Shown: positions 1 through 7,996 of the stretch, one piece after another | Numbering within the stretch: position 1 is the stretch's first letter | Layout of the letters: each line of letters starts with the position of its first letter | NCBI RefSeq assembly: GCF_000717915.1 | Contig: NZ_JOCX01000030.1 | Coordinates: forward strand, 1-60,019 | Direction of reading: 5' to 3' | DNA length: 60,019 bases | Source of the DNA: Streptomyces sp. NRRL S-244 | GTDB taxonomy: Bacteria; Actinomycetota; Actinomycetes; Streptomycetales; Streptomycetaceae | Program-made: the position numbers and the translations under genes | The notes under the pieces: model-generated | What the model was told of the DNA's origin: nothing | The model's database searches: none | Seen by the model: only the letters and a program-made list of their open reading frames with translations

Positions 1-300
1 TGTTGAGTTCTCAAGGAACGGACGCTTCCTTTGTACTCACCCTCTCGGGCTTTCCTCCGGGCTTTCGCTCTTCGTTCTTGCGTTTCCGACTCTATCAGAG
101 TCAGTTCCGCTCGCTTTCCGGGGTCTTCGCTTTCGCGCTTTCCCTTTCCGGCGGTTCCAACCTTACCAGATCCTTTCCGCCCCGTTTCCGGAGTGGAATT
201 GAATTCGGTGGCCGTTGGAGGGCCTTTCCCTTTCGGGCGGATCAGACTTTATCAGGTTTCCCTGGTCTTGAATCCCACCCGCTCGCGCATGACACGTACG
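1..300 (-). promoter_or_regulatory. Tandem promoters and leader of an rRNA operon lying left of the window
   Basis: On the minus strand this gene-free stretch carries three spaced -10-like hexamers: TAAAGT (246-251), TAAGGT (160-165) and TAGAGT (89-94). The last two have a CCGGAAA block about 20 bases upstream. The stretch ends at 1-18 with TTCCTTGAGAACTCAACA, a motif known from Streptomyces pre-16S leaders. Multiple tandem promoters upstream of 16S rRNA are typical of Streptomyces rrn operons. The 16S gene itself would start beyond position 1 and is not seen, so the operon is inferred. No protein-coding gene is credible here. Confidence 0.7.
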
Positions 301-349
301 GGCACACGTGTGTGCCCGGGGTGTTGTGCGAGGTGGAGCCGTAAACGTA

Positions 350-392
350 CTGGAGCGGGGCCCCGGATGCAAATCCGGTTGCCCCGCTCCAG
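350..392 (-). terminator. Terminator hairpin downstream of rnj
   Basis: Perfect 11-base arms (350-360 and 382-392, CTGGAGCGGGG and its complement) enclose a second perfect stem (363-368 with 373-378, CCGGAT/ATCCGG). The hairpin starts 20 bases past the rnj stop and separates rnj from the rRNA promoters. It lacks a U tract, as is common in Streptomyces. Confidence 0.75.
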
Positions 393-412
393 TGACGGCG
401 CTACGGCGAGGC

Positions 413-2098
413 TCAGACCTCGACGACGACCGGGAGGATCATCGGGCGGCGGCGGTAGCCGTCCGAGACCCACTTGCCCATGGTCCGGCGGATGAGCTGC
501 TGGATCTGGTGCGGCTCCGCGACGCCGTCGGCGGCGGCGCGGGCGATGGCTTCCTCGATCTTCGGCAGGACCGACGTGAAGGCCGAGTCCTCGATGCCGG
601 AGCCGCGGGCCTGGATGTTCGGGCCGCTGACGACCTTGCCGGTGGTGCTGTCCACCACGACGAAGACCGAGATGATGCCCTCGTCGCCGAGGATCCGGCG
701 GTCCTTGAGCGAGGACTCGGTGACGTCGCCGACCGACAGGCCGTCCACGTACACGTACCCCGCCTGGACCTTGCCGGAGATCCGGGCCTTGCCGTCGATC
801 AGGTCGACGACCACGCCGTCCTCGGCAATGACGATGCGGTCCTTGGGGACACCCGTCATGGCGCCGAGCTCGGCGTTGGCGCGCAGGTGGCGCCATTCGC
901 CGTGGACCGGCATGAGGTTCCGCGGCTTGCAGATGTTGTAGAAGTACAGCAGCTCGCCGGCGGAGGCGTGGCCGGAGACGTGCACCTTGGCGTTGCCCTT
1001 GTGCACGACGTTGGCGCCCCAGCGGGTCAGGCCGTTGATCACGCGGTAGACCGCGTTCTCGTTGCCCGGGATCAGCGACGACGCGAGGATCACGGTGTCG
1101 CCGGGGACGATCCGGATCTGGTGGTCGCGGTTGGCCATGCGGGACAGGGCCGCCATCGGCTCGCCCTGGGAGCCCGTACAGACCAGCACGACCTCGTCGT
1201 CCGGCAGGTCGTCGAGGGTCTTGACGTCGACGACGAGGCCGGCCGGGACGCGCAGGTAGCCCAGGTCACGGGCGATGCCCATGTTGCGGACCATCGAACG
1301 GCCGACGAAGGCGACCCGGCGGCCGTACTCGTGGGCGGCGTCGAGGATCTGCTGGATGCGGTGCACGTGGCTCGCGAACGACGCCACGATGATCCGCTTC
1401 TGGGCGCTCGCGAAGACTCCGCGGATCGCGTTGGAGATGTCGCGCTCCGGCGGGACGAAGCCCGGGACCTCGGCGTTCGTCGAGTCCGAGAGGAGGAGGT
1501 CGATGCCCTCTTCGCTCAGACGCGCGAAAGCGTGCAGGTCGGTGAGGCGGTTGTCCAGCGGCAGCTGGTCCATCTTGAAGTCACCGGTGCACACGACCAT
1601 GCCGGCGCCGGTGCGGATCGCCACGGCCAGGGCGTCCGGGATGGAGTGGTTGACCGCGATGAACTCGCAGTCGAAGGGGCCCAGGTTCTCGCGCTCGCCT
1701 TCCTTCACCTCGAGGGTGTAGGGGCGGATGCGGTGCTCCTGGAGCTTGGCCTCGATGAGGGCCAGCGTCAGCTTGGAGCCGATCAGCGGGATGTCCGGCT
1801 TCTCCCGCAGGAGGTACGGGACGGCGCCGATGTGGTCCTCGTGGCCGTGCGTGAGGACGATGCCCTCGACGTCGTCGAGCCGGTCCCGGATGGACGAGAA
1901 GTCCGGCAGGATCAGGTCGATGCCCGGCTGCTCCTCTTCGGGGAAGAGAACGCCGCAGTCGACGATCAGCAGGCGGCCGTCGAACTCGAAGACGGTCATG
2001 TTGCGGCCGATCTCGCCGAGACCGCCCAGAGGGGTGACCCGGAGGCCGCCCTTGGGGAGCTTCGGCGGCGCGCCGAGTTCAGGGTGCGGATGGCTCAA
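413..2098 (-). CDS. rnj: Ribonuclease J (metallo-beta-lactamase/beta-CASP RNase)
   Basis: This is a 561-residue RNase J, an endonuclease and 5'-3' exoribonuclease that acts in mRNA decay and rRNA maturation. The start is a TTG at 2098 with GAGGAG six bases upstream, giving the residue sequence beginning MSHPHPEL and the usual streptomycete length; an in-frame ATG at 2143 is possible but has no such site. The metallo-beta-lactamase zinc motif HGHEDH is at residues 84-89. The beta-CASP region follows, for example SDSTNAEVPG and SHVHRIQQI. The C-terminal part includes the VHGEWRHL motif. The gene lies between the dapA/thyX genes and an apparent rRNA operon, and it has its own terminator. Identity is from clear family motifs. 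Confidence 0.97.
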   Translation of the reverse strand: MSHPHPELGAPPKLPKGGLRVTPLGGLGEIGRNMTVFEFDGRLLIVDCGVLFPEEEQPGIDLILPDFSSIRDRLDDVEGIVLTHGHEDHIGAVPYLLREKPDIPLIGSKLTLALIEAKLQEHRIRPYTLEVKEGERENLGPFDCEFIAVNHSIPDALAVAIRTGAGMVVCTGDFKMDQLPLDNRLTDLHAFARLSEEGIDLLLSDSTNAEVPGFVPPERDISNAIRGVFASAQKRIIVASFASHVHRIQQILDAAHEYGRRVAFVGRSMVRNMGIARDLGYLRVPAGLVVDVKTLDDLPDDEVVLVCTGSQGEPMAALSRMANRDHQIRIVPGDTVILASSLIPGNENAVYRVINGLTRWGANVVHKGNAKVHVSGHASAGELLYFYNICKPRNLMPVHGEWRHLRANAELGAMTGVPKDRIVIAEDGVVVDLIDGKARISGKVQAGYVYVDGLSVGDVTESSLKDRRILGDEGIISVFVVVDSTTGKVVSGPNIQARGSGIEDSAFTSVLPKIEEAIARAAADGVAEPHQIQQLIRRTMGKWVSDGYRRRPMILPVVVEV

Positions 2099-2118
2099 AA
2101 GTATCTCCTCACCACACA

Positions 2119-2149
2119 CGCCACGTACCTCGTCGTAAGGCACGTGGCG
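2119..2149 (-). promoter_or_regulatory. Inverted repeat in the rnj leader
   Basis: Two perfect 8-base arms (CGCCACGT at 2119-2126 and its complement at 2142-2149) lie 21-51 bases upstream of the rnj TTG start, after the dapA stop. It could be an mRNA stem-loop or a protein operator. No function can be assigned. Confidence 0.4.
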
Positions 2150-2218
2150 CGCATGTCATTCGTGCACTTGCATTCGTCTGGTTTGTTCGTCTTGCTTATT
2201 CAGTTGTGAAGTCTGATG

Positions 2219-3118
2219 TCAGAGCTGTACCCCGCCGGCGGCAAGATCGATCTTGAGCTGGGCCGTCTCTTCGGCCGTCAGGTCGACCAGCGGGAGGCGG
2301 AGCGGGCCGGCGGGCAGGCCCTGCAGGTTCAGCGCGCCCTTGGTGGTGATCACGCCCTGCGTGCGGAACATGCCGGTGAAGACGGGCAGCAGCTTCTGGT
2401 GGATCTCGGTGGCCTTCTGGACGTCGCCGCCCAGGTGGGCTTCGAGCATCGCGCGGAGCTCGGGGGTGACCACGTGGCCGACGACGGAGACGAAGCCGAC
2501 GGCGCCGACGGACAGCAGCGGCAGGTTCAGCATGTCGTCGCCGGAGTACCAGGCGAGTCCGCTCTGGGCGATGGCCCAGCTGGCGCGGCCGAGGTCGCCC
2601 TTGGCGTCCTTGTTGGCCACGATCCGGGGGTGCTCGGCGAGCCTGACCAGGGTTTCGGTGTTGATCGGGACGCCACTGCGGCCGGGGATGTCGTAGAGCA
2701 TCACCGGGAGCTCGGTGGCGTCGGCGATCGCCGTGAAGTGCCGGTAGAGGCCCTCCTGCGGCGGCTTGCTGTAGTACGGGGTCACCGCGAGCAGGCCGTG
2801 GGCGCCGGTGCGCTCGGCCTGGCGGGCGAGCTCCAGGGTGTGGCGGGTGTCGTTGGTGCCGATGCCGGCGACGACGTGGGCCCGGTCGCCTACCGCTTCG
2901 AGGACGGCTCGTACGAGGTCGTTTTTCTCCGCGTCGGTGGTGGTCGGGGACTCGCCGGTGGTCCCGTTGATGATCAGGCCGTCGTTGCCTGCATCCACCA
3001 GGTGGACGGCGAGCTGCTGCGCGCCGTCGAGGTCGAGTGCGCCATCCGCCGTGAACGGCGTGATCATGGCGGTGAGGACCCGCCCGAAGGGGGTCTGCGG
3101 AGTCGAGATCGGAGCCAT
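2219..3118 (-). CDS. dapA: 4-hydroxy-tetrahydrodipicolinate synthase
   Basis: DapA condenses pyruvate with aspartate semialdehyde, the first committed step of the diaminopimelate/lysine pathway. The 299-residue product has the GTTGE motif at 52-56, the catalytic Tyr near 142 (LYDIPGRSG) and the Schiff-base Lys at 170 in ANKDAKGD. The start chosen, MAPISTPQTP at 3118, matches the family length. An in-frame ATG at 3142 adds eight residues and has a purine-rich GAGGGG upstream, so it cannot be excluded. dapB lies about 2.7 kb away on the same strand, separated by thyX and other genes. Confidence 0.95.
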   Translation of the reverse strand: MAPISTPQTPFGRVLTAMITPFTADGALDLDGAQQLAVHLVDAGNDGLIINGTTGESPTTTDAEKNDLVRAVLEAVGDRAHVVAGIGTNDTRHTLELARQAERTGAHGLLAVTPYYSKPPQEGLYRHFTAIADATELPVMLYDIPGRSGVPINTETLVRLAEHPRIVANKDAKGDLGRASWAIAQSGLAWYSGDDMLNLPLLSVGAVGFVSVVGHVVTPELRAMLEAHLGGDVQKATEIHQKLLPVFTGMFRTQGVITTKGALNLQGLPAGPLRLPLVDLTAEETAQLKIDLAAGGVQL

Positions 3119-3181
3119 GGGTAACACGCTACTCGCTGCCATGCTCGCGTTGTCCCCTCGGGGGACGTCAAGAGGGTGTGG

Positions 3182-3253
3182 CTCCCGGCACGGGCCGGGA
3201 GGGTTGTTGGATCCCGGCACTGCCTGCTCGGGGGTTCAAGCAGTGCCGGGTCC
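3182..3253 (-). terminator. Hairpins between thyX and dapA
   Basis: A strong stem has CCCGGCACTGC at 3213-3223 paired with 3240-3250, extended by GGA/TCC across a one-base bulge. A smaller stem follows (CTCCCGG 3182-3188 with 3195-3201). They lie downstream of thyX and upstream of dapA on the minus strand, consistent with thyX termination. The rest of the roughly 250-base gap shows no gene. Confidence 0.55.
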
Positions 3254-3366
3254 GTTTGATCAGCCTAGATGAACTTTACGAAACGTGGCAATACGGACAC
3301 TTCGGACTTGACTCCGCACATCTGTACGCCATGGGCTCATCCGTCCCCATCGGGCCGTATCGGCCC

Positions 3367-4107
3367 TTACGGGGCGACGCGTCCGTTGGCGTTGTACGCG
3401 GCGTGCGTGAGCGGCATGAGCGAGGCCCAGTGCCGCTCCATCTTCTCGCCGACCATCTCGATCTCCCGCTGCGGGAAGGACGGGGTGGTCGCGAGCTCGT
3501 GCTGCGTGCGCAGGCCGAGGAAGTGCATGAGGGAGCGCGCGTTGCAGGTGGCGTACATCGAGGAGAAAAGTCCGACCGGCAGGACCGAACGGGCAACCTC
3601 CCGGGCCACGCCCGCCGCCAGCATCTCCTGGTAGGCCTCGTAGGCCTGACGGTACGAGTCCTCCATGACCCGGCCCGTCAGTTCCTGCTGGGCCGCGGTG
3701 CCCTCGACGAAGACGTACTTGCCGGGGCGGCCCTCCTGGACGAGCTTGCGCTCGGCGTCCGGGACGTAGAAGACCGGCTCCAGCTCCCTGTAGCGGCCCG
3801 ATTCCTCGTTGTACGACCAGCCGACGCGGTGCCGCATGAACTCGCGGAACACGAAGATGGGGGCGCTGATGAAGAAGGTCATCGAGTTGTGCTCGAACGG
3901 GCTGCCGTGCCGGTCGCGCATCAGGTAGTTGATGAGGCCCTTGGAGCGCTCCGGGTCCTTCTGGAGCTCCTCGAGCGACTGCTCGCCGGCCGTGGAGACA
4001 CGGGCGGCCCACAGCACGTCGGAGTCGGCGGCGGAGTGCTTCACCAGCTCCACCGTCACATCACTGCGGAAGCTGGGTTTCAGGTCTGAAGCGGCGGTCT
4101 CGCTCAC
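3367..4107 (-). CDS. thyX: Flavin-dependent thymidylate synthase ThyX
   Basis: ThyX methylates dUMP to dTMP using methylene-tetrahydrofolate with FAD/NADPH. The 246-residue product carries the diagnostic RHR motif at residues 92-94 followed by VGWSYNEESGRY, the DRHGSPFEHN block, and the C-terminal RSLMHFLGLRTQ motif. The GTG start at 4107 has GGAAGGA about seven bases upstream. The longer open frame to 4146 lacks a ribosome site. Confidence 0.97.
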   Translation of the reverse strand: MSETAASDLKPSFRSDVTVELVKHSAADSDVLWAARVSTAGEQSLEELQKDPERSKGLINYLMRDRHGSPFEHNSMTFFISAPIFVFREFMRHRVGWSYNEESGRYRELEPVFYVPDAERKLVQEGRPGKYVFVEGTAAQQELTGRVMEDSYRQAYEAYQEMLAAGVAREVARSVLPVGLFSSMYATCNARSLMHFLGLRTQHELATTPSFPQREIEMVGEKMERHWASLMPLTHAAYNANGRVAP

Positions 4108-4228
4108 CGGGGGTCCTTCCGAACGACTCTCTTGGGGCGCGCCCACTCTACGGCGCGGCTCACGGCTCGACGCGCAGCTCTCCCGCCGGACCGGGAGGCG
4201 GCCCGGTCACCCTTTCAGCTGACGCCCA

Positions 4229-4309
4229 GCCATAAAATTTGGTTAATGTCCCGAATTCCGGCACCGATTGGGCGGTTCGTACGTCTTTACCAGTAGACGT
4301 CATACGTAC
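4229..4309. promoter_or_regulatory. Divergent promoter region thyX / small membrane gene
   Basis: An unusually AT-rich pocket (4229-4247, containing TAAAAT and TTAATG) lies between the divergent starts at 4107 and 4355. CTGACG followed by 18 bases and TTAATG could serve the plus strand. To its right are nested inverted repeats: ACGTCT/AGACGT (4281-4286, 4295-4300) and GTACGT/ACGTAC (4279-4284, 4304-4309). The promoter role is inferred; no regulator is identified. Confidence 0.4.
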
Positions 4310-4354
4310 CCGCCACCGCCGCCCCCGGGCCCCGACCGTGAGGAGAGTCGCTCT

Positions 4355-4594
4355 ATGTTTCGCCGGAGCGAGCCCGTCCCGTTCGCCTTCGTCGCCGAGG
4401 CCGACCGCTTCCGCAGCAATGTCACTCCGCCGCCGCGCGAGCGTCTGGGCACGGCCCAGATAGCCGCCCGTAGTCTGGTCGGGCTGACCGTGGTGGCCGG
4501 GCTCGTCGGCTCCCTGCTTTTCGGCATGCCGGCACTCCAGCCCCACCAGGCGCCCGCCAAGTCGCAGCAGTCGGAGGCCTCCGAGGGGCGGTAG
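4355..4594 (+). CDS. Small conserved membrane protein, unknown function
   Basis: A 79-residue protein with a charged N-terminal half (RSEPVPFAFVAEADRF) and a single hydrophobic segment at about residues 39-58, followed by a short polar tail. The ATG at 4355 has AGGAGA eight bases upstream, which favours it over an in-frame start at 4268. It is 47 bases upstream of the PH-domain membrane gene and probably co-transcribed with it. No catalytic motif is visible and I do not assign a function. Confidence 0.8.
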   Translation: MFRRSEPVPFAFVAEADRFRSNVTPPPRERLGTAQIAARSLVGLTVVAGLVGSLLFGMPALQPHQAPAKSQQSEASEGR

Positions 4595-4641
4595 CCTCAC
4601 GGTCAAGCCCAACCGAACGTGCATGTGAGTGAGGTACAGCC

Positions 4642-5208
4642 GTGCCCCTGCCCTTCTTGACGGCCGACCGCGCGTTCGACGCGCACGAAGACAGTGCCGG
4701 CGAGGACGTACTGGCCCACGAGGACCCCGACCGCTGGCGCAGGCCGTACCGGCCGGGGCCCTGGCGGGTGGCCGGCGCCGCGCTGCTGCTCCTGCTGGCC
4801 GCTTTCATGCTGCTCTCCACGATGATCATCGCGTTCGCGGGCACCTGGGCCGGCGCCCTCGTCTGCCTGGCCGCCGCGCTCTGCGTGATCGGGTCCGCGC
4901 TGCGGATTCTCGTGACGGGCGTATGGGTGAGCCCCGCGGGGCTGCGCCGGGTGTCCTTCTTCCGGACCCGCTCGATCGCCTGGGACGAGATCACCGAGGT
5001 CCGTACGGTCCAGCAGCCGGTGCGCTGGCTGGGGCTGCCGCGGACCGTCCAGGGCCAGGCCCTGACGGCGGCCGGGCGCGGCGGCGCGGAGCTGCCGGTG
5101 CTGCTGACCGACCACAATGCCGATTTCCTGTCGCGGACCGAGGCGTTCGACCGGGCCGCCGACACGGTCGAGGCCTGGGCCGAGGAGTACCGGGCCGTGC
5201 CCGCCTGA
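4642..5208 (+). CDS. PH-domain-like membrane protein
   Basis: A 188-residue protein starting at a GTG with GAGG about eight bases upstream. It has a charged N terminus, two adjacent hydrophobic segments (about 46-66 and 68-90), and a C-terminal region (GVWVSPAGLRRVSFFRTRSI, then WDEITEV) that reads like the small bacterial PH-like domain of actinobacterial membrane antigens. The role is unknown. It probably forms a two-gene unit with the small membrane gene before it and ends at a strong bidirectional terminator. Confidence 0.8.
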   Translation: MPLPFLTADRAFDAHEDSAGEDVLAHEDPDRWRRPYRPGPWRVAGAALLLLLAAFMLLSTMIIAFAGTWAGALVCLAAALCVIGSALRILVTGVWVSPAGLRRVSFFRTRSIAWDEITEVRTVQQPVRWLGLPRTVQGQALTAAGRGGAELPVLLTDHNADFLSRTEAFDRAADTVEAWAEEYRAVPA

Positions 5209-5227
5209 CACCGGCGTGCAGTGCCCT

Positions 5228-5271
5228 GGAAGCCCGTACGGGATCCGCTCAGGCGGCCTGTACGGGCTTCC
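5228..5271. terminator. Bidirectional terminator between convergent genes
   Basis: Perfect 12-base arms (GGAAGCCCGTAC at 5228-5239, complement at 5260-5271) with a 20-base loop sit between the plus-strand gene ending at 5208 and the minus-strand gene ending at 5321. Confidence 0.75.
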
Positions 5272-5320
5272 GGGGTTTCGGGGCTTCGGGTGGCTTTACG
5301 GGGCCTCCGGGCGGCCCGCC

Positions 5321-5767
5321 CTAGCCGCGCGGTCCGCCGTGCAGGGCGATGGCCCGCTGCATGGCCTTGCGGGCCCGCGGGGTGTCGCGGGCGTCGTGGT
5401 AGGCGACGGCGAGGCGGAACCAGCTGCGCCAGTCGCCCGGCGCGTCCTCCGTCTCGGCCTTGCGGCGCGCGAAGACCTCGTCGGCGGAGTCGCGCAGGAT
5501 CCGGCCGTACTGGTCCCGCTCCAGCTCGTCGACGGGCAGTCCGCCCTCGGCCTCCAGCTCGGTCGCGAGCTGGTTCGCCCTGGTCACGAACTGCGTGTTC
5601 TTCCAGAGGAACCAGACGCCGATGACCGGCAGGATCAGCACCGCGGCACCGAAGGCCACGGTCAGTGCGGTGCCCTGCCGGATCAGCATCACCCCCCGGC
5701 TGCCGACCAGGACGAAGTAGACGACCAGGACGGCGGCCGTGAGGAAGTAAGTGATCTTCGCGCGCAT
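5321..5767 (-). CDS. Membrane protein with a TPR-like tail
   Basis: A 148-residue protein with two N-terminal transmembrane segments (about 4-24 and 33-54) and a soluble helical C-terminal part ending WRSWFRLAVAYHDA then ARKAMQRAIAL, which resembles a single tetratricopeptide-type helix pair. The function is unknown. It lies 18 bases downstream of dapB on the same strand and is probably part of the same transcript. Confidence 0.8.
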   Translation of the reverse strand: MRAKITYFLTAAVLVVYFVLVGSRGVMLIRQGTALTVAFGAAVLILPVIGVWFLWKNTQFVTRANQLATELEAEGGLPVDELERDQYGRILRDSADEVFARRKAETEDAPGDWRSWFRLAVAYHDARDTPRARKAMQRAIALHGGPRG

Positions 5768-5785
5768 GGGACTACTGCCTGCTCA

Positions 5786-6616
<831 letters not shown>

Positions 6617-7996
6617 TCAGGCGACCGCTTCGTCGAGGCGGGCGGCCTGCTTCTCCTTCAGCGGGCCGACCACCGCGAGCGAGGGCCGCTGGGCCAGGAC
6701 GTCGGCGGCGACCGCGCGGACGTCGTCCGGGGTGACGGACGCGATCCGGGCCAGCATGTCGTCGACGGACATCTGGTCGCCCCAGCAGAGCTCGCTCTTG
6801 CCGATGCGGTTCATGATCGCGCCGGTGTCCTCCAGGCCGAGGACGGTGGAGCCGGACAGCTGGCCGATGGCCCGCTTGATCTCCTCGTCGGCGAGCCCTT
6901 CGGAGACGACCTTGTCGAGCTCGCCGCGGCAGATCCGCAGCACGTCGTGGACCTGGTTCGGGCGGCAGCCCGCGTACACGCCGAAGAGGCCGGTGTCGGC
7001 GAAGCCCGAGGTGTACGAGTACACGCTGTAGGCCAGGCCGCGCTTCTCCCGGACCTCCTGGAAGAGGCGGGAGGACATGCCTCCGCCGAGGGCGGTGTTC
7101 AGCACGCCGAGCGCCCAGCGGCGCTCGTCGGTGCGGGCCAGGCCCGGCATGCCGAGGACCACGTGGGCCTGCTCGGTCTTGCGGTTGACCAGCTCGACGC
7201 GGCCGGAGGTGCGGATGCGCTTGGTCCCGGTGCGCGGTCCGATCGGCTCGGCGTCGGTGTGCCCGAGGGCGCCGGCCTTCTCGAAGGCCGCGCGGACCTG
7301 GCGTACGACCTTGTTGTGGTCGACGTTGCCGGCCGCGGCCACCACCAGGTGGCGGGGGTCGTAGTGCTTCTTGTAGAAGCGGCGGATCCGGTCGGCGCCG
7401 AGCGCGTTGATCGTGTCGACGGTGCCGAGGACGGGGCGGCCCAGCGGGGTGTCCCCGTACATGGTGTGCGCGAACAGGTCGTGGACCATGTCGCCCGGGT
7501 CGTCCTCGGTCATCGCGATCTCTTCGAGGATGACTCCGCGCTCGGCGTCGACGTCCTCCTCGCGGATCAGCGAGCCGGTGAGCATGTCGCAGACGACGTC
7601 GATCGCCAGCGGCAGGTCGGTGTCGAGCACCCGCGCGTAGTAGCAGGTGTACTCCTTCGCCGTGAAGGCGTTCATCTCGCCGCCGACCGCGTCGATCGCG
7701 GAGGAGATGTCGAGGGCGCTGCGCTTGCCGGTGCCCTTGAAGAGGAGGTGCTCGAGGTAGTGCGTGGCACCGTTGAGCGTGGGCGTCTCGTCCCGGGAGC
7801 CCACGTGCGCCCAGATGCCGAAGGTGGCGGAGCGGACCGAGGGCAGCGTCTCGGTGACGATGCGCAGTCCGCCGGGGAGGACCGTGCGCCGGACGGTGCC
7901 GATGCCGTTCTCGCCCTTGAGGAGGGTTTGGGTACGGGCGACGGCCCGCCCCTCCGAAGAGGGGCGGGCCGTCACACGGGAACTACGCGACGTCAC
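6617..7996 (-). CDS. M16 family zinc metallopeptidase (insulinase/processing-peptidase type)
   Basis: A 459-residue peptidase of the pitrilysin/M16 family. The inverted zinc motif HYLEH is at residues 79-83 (His79, Glu82, His83), followed by the downstream Glu in [10 protein letters not shown] and the C-terminal M16 domain with [16 protein letters not shown]. The GTG start at 7996 overlaps the pnp stop by four bases (GTGA), implying translational coupling. The substrate is unknown; the gene is widely conserved after pnp in actinobacteria. Its first codons contain a perfect 14-bp hairpin (see separate entry). Confidence 0.93.
   Translation of the reverse strand: MTSRSSRVTARPSSEGRAVARTQTLLKGENGIGTVRRTVLPGGLRIVTETLPSVRSATFGIWAHVGSRDETPTLNGATHYLEHLLFKGTGKRSALDISSAIDAVGGEMNAFTAKEYTCYYARVLDTDLPLAIDVVCDMLTGSLIREEDVDAERGVILEEIAMTEDDPGDMVHDLFAHTMYGDTPLGRPVLGTVDTINALGADRIRRFYKKHYDPRHLVVAAAGNVDHNKVVRQVRAAFEKAGALGHTDAEPIGPRTGTKRIRTSGRVELVNRKTEQAHVVLGMPGLARTDERRWALGVLNTALGGGMSSRLFQEVREKRGLAYSVYSYTSGFADTGLFGVYAGCRPNQVHDVLRICRGELDKVVSEGLADEEIKRAIGQLSGSTVLGLEDTGAIMNRIGKSELCWGDQMSVDDMLARIASVTPDDVRAVAADVLAQRPSLAVVGPLKEKQAARLDEAVA
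7941..7972 (-). terminator. Perfect hairpin with UUCG loop inside the M16 5' coding region
   Basis: Arms of 14 bases (7941-7954 and 7959-7972) close on a C(UUCG)G tetraloop on the minus-strand RNA. It starts about 20 bases past the pnp stop and encodes residues 9-19 of the M16 protein. It could end a fraction of pnp transcripts, or protect their 3' ends. There is no U tract. Confidence 0.6.

Noticed and set aside
3209..3253. tRNA-like segment with GGTTCAAG
   Set aside because: Folds as a single terminator-type stem; no cloverleaf, anticodon arm or CCA end.
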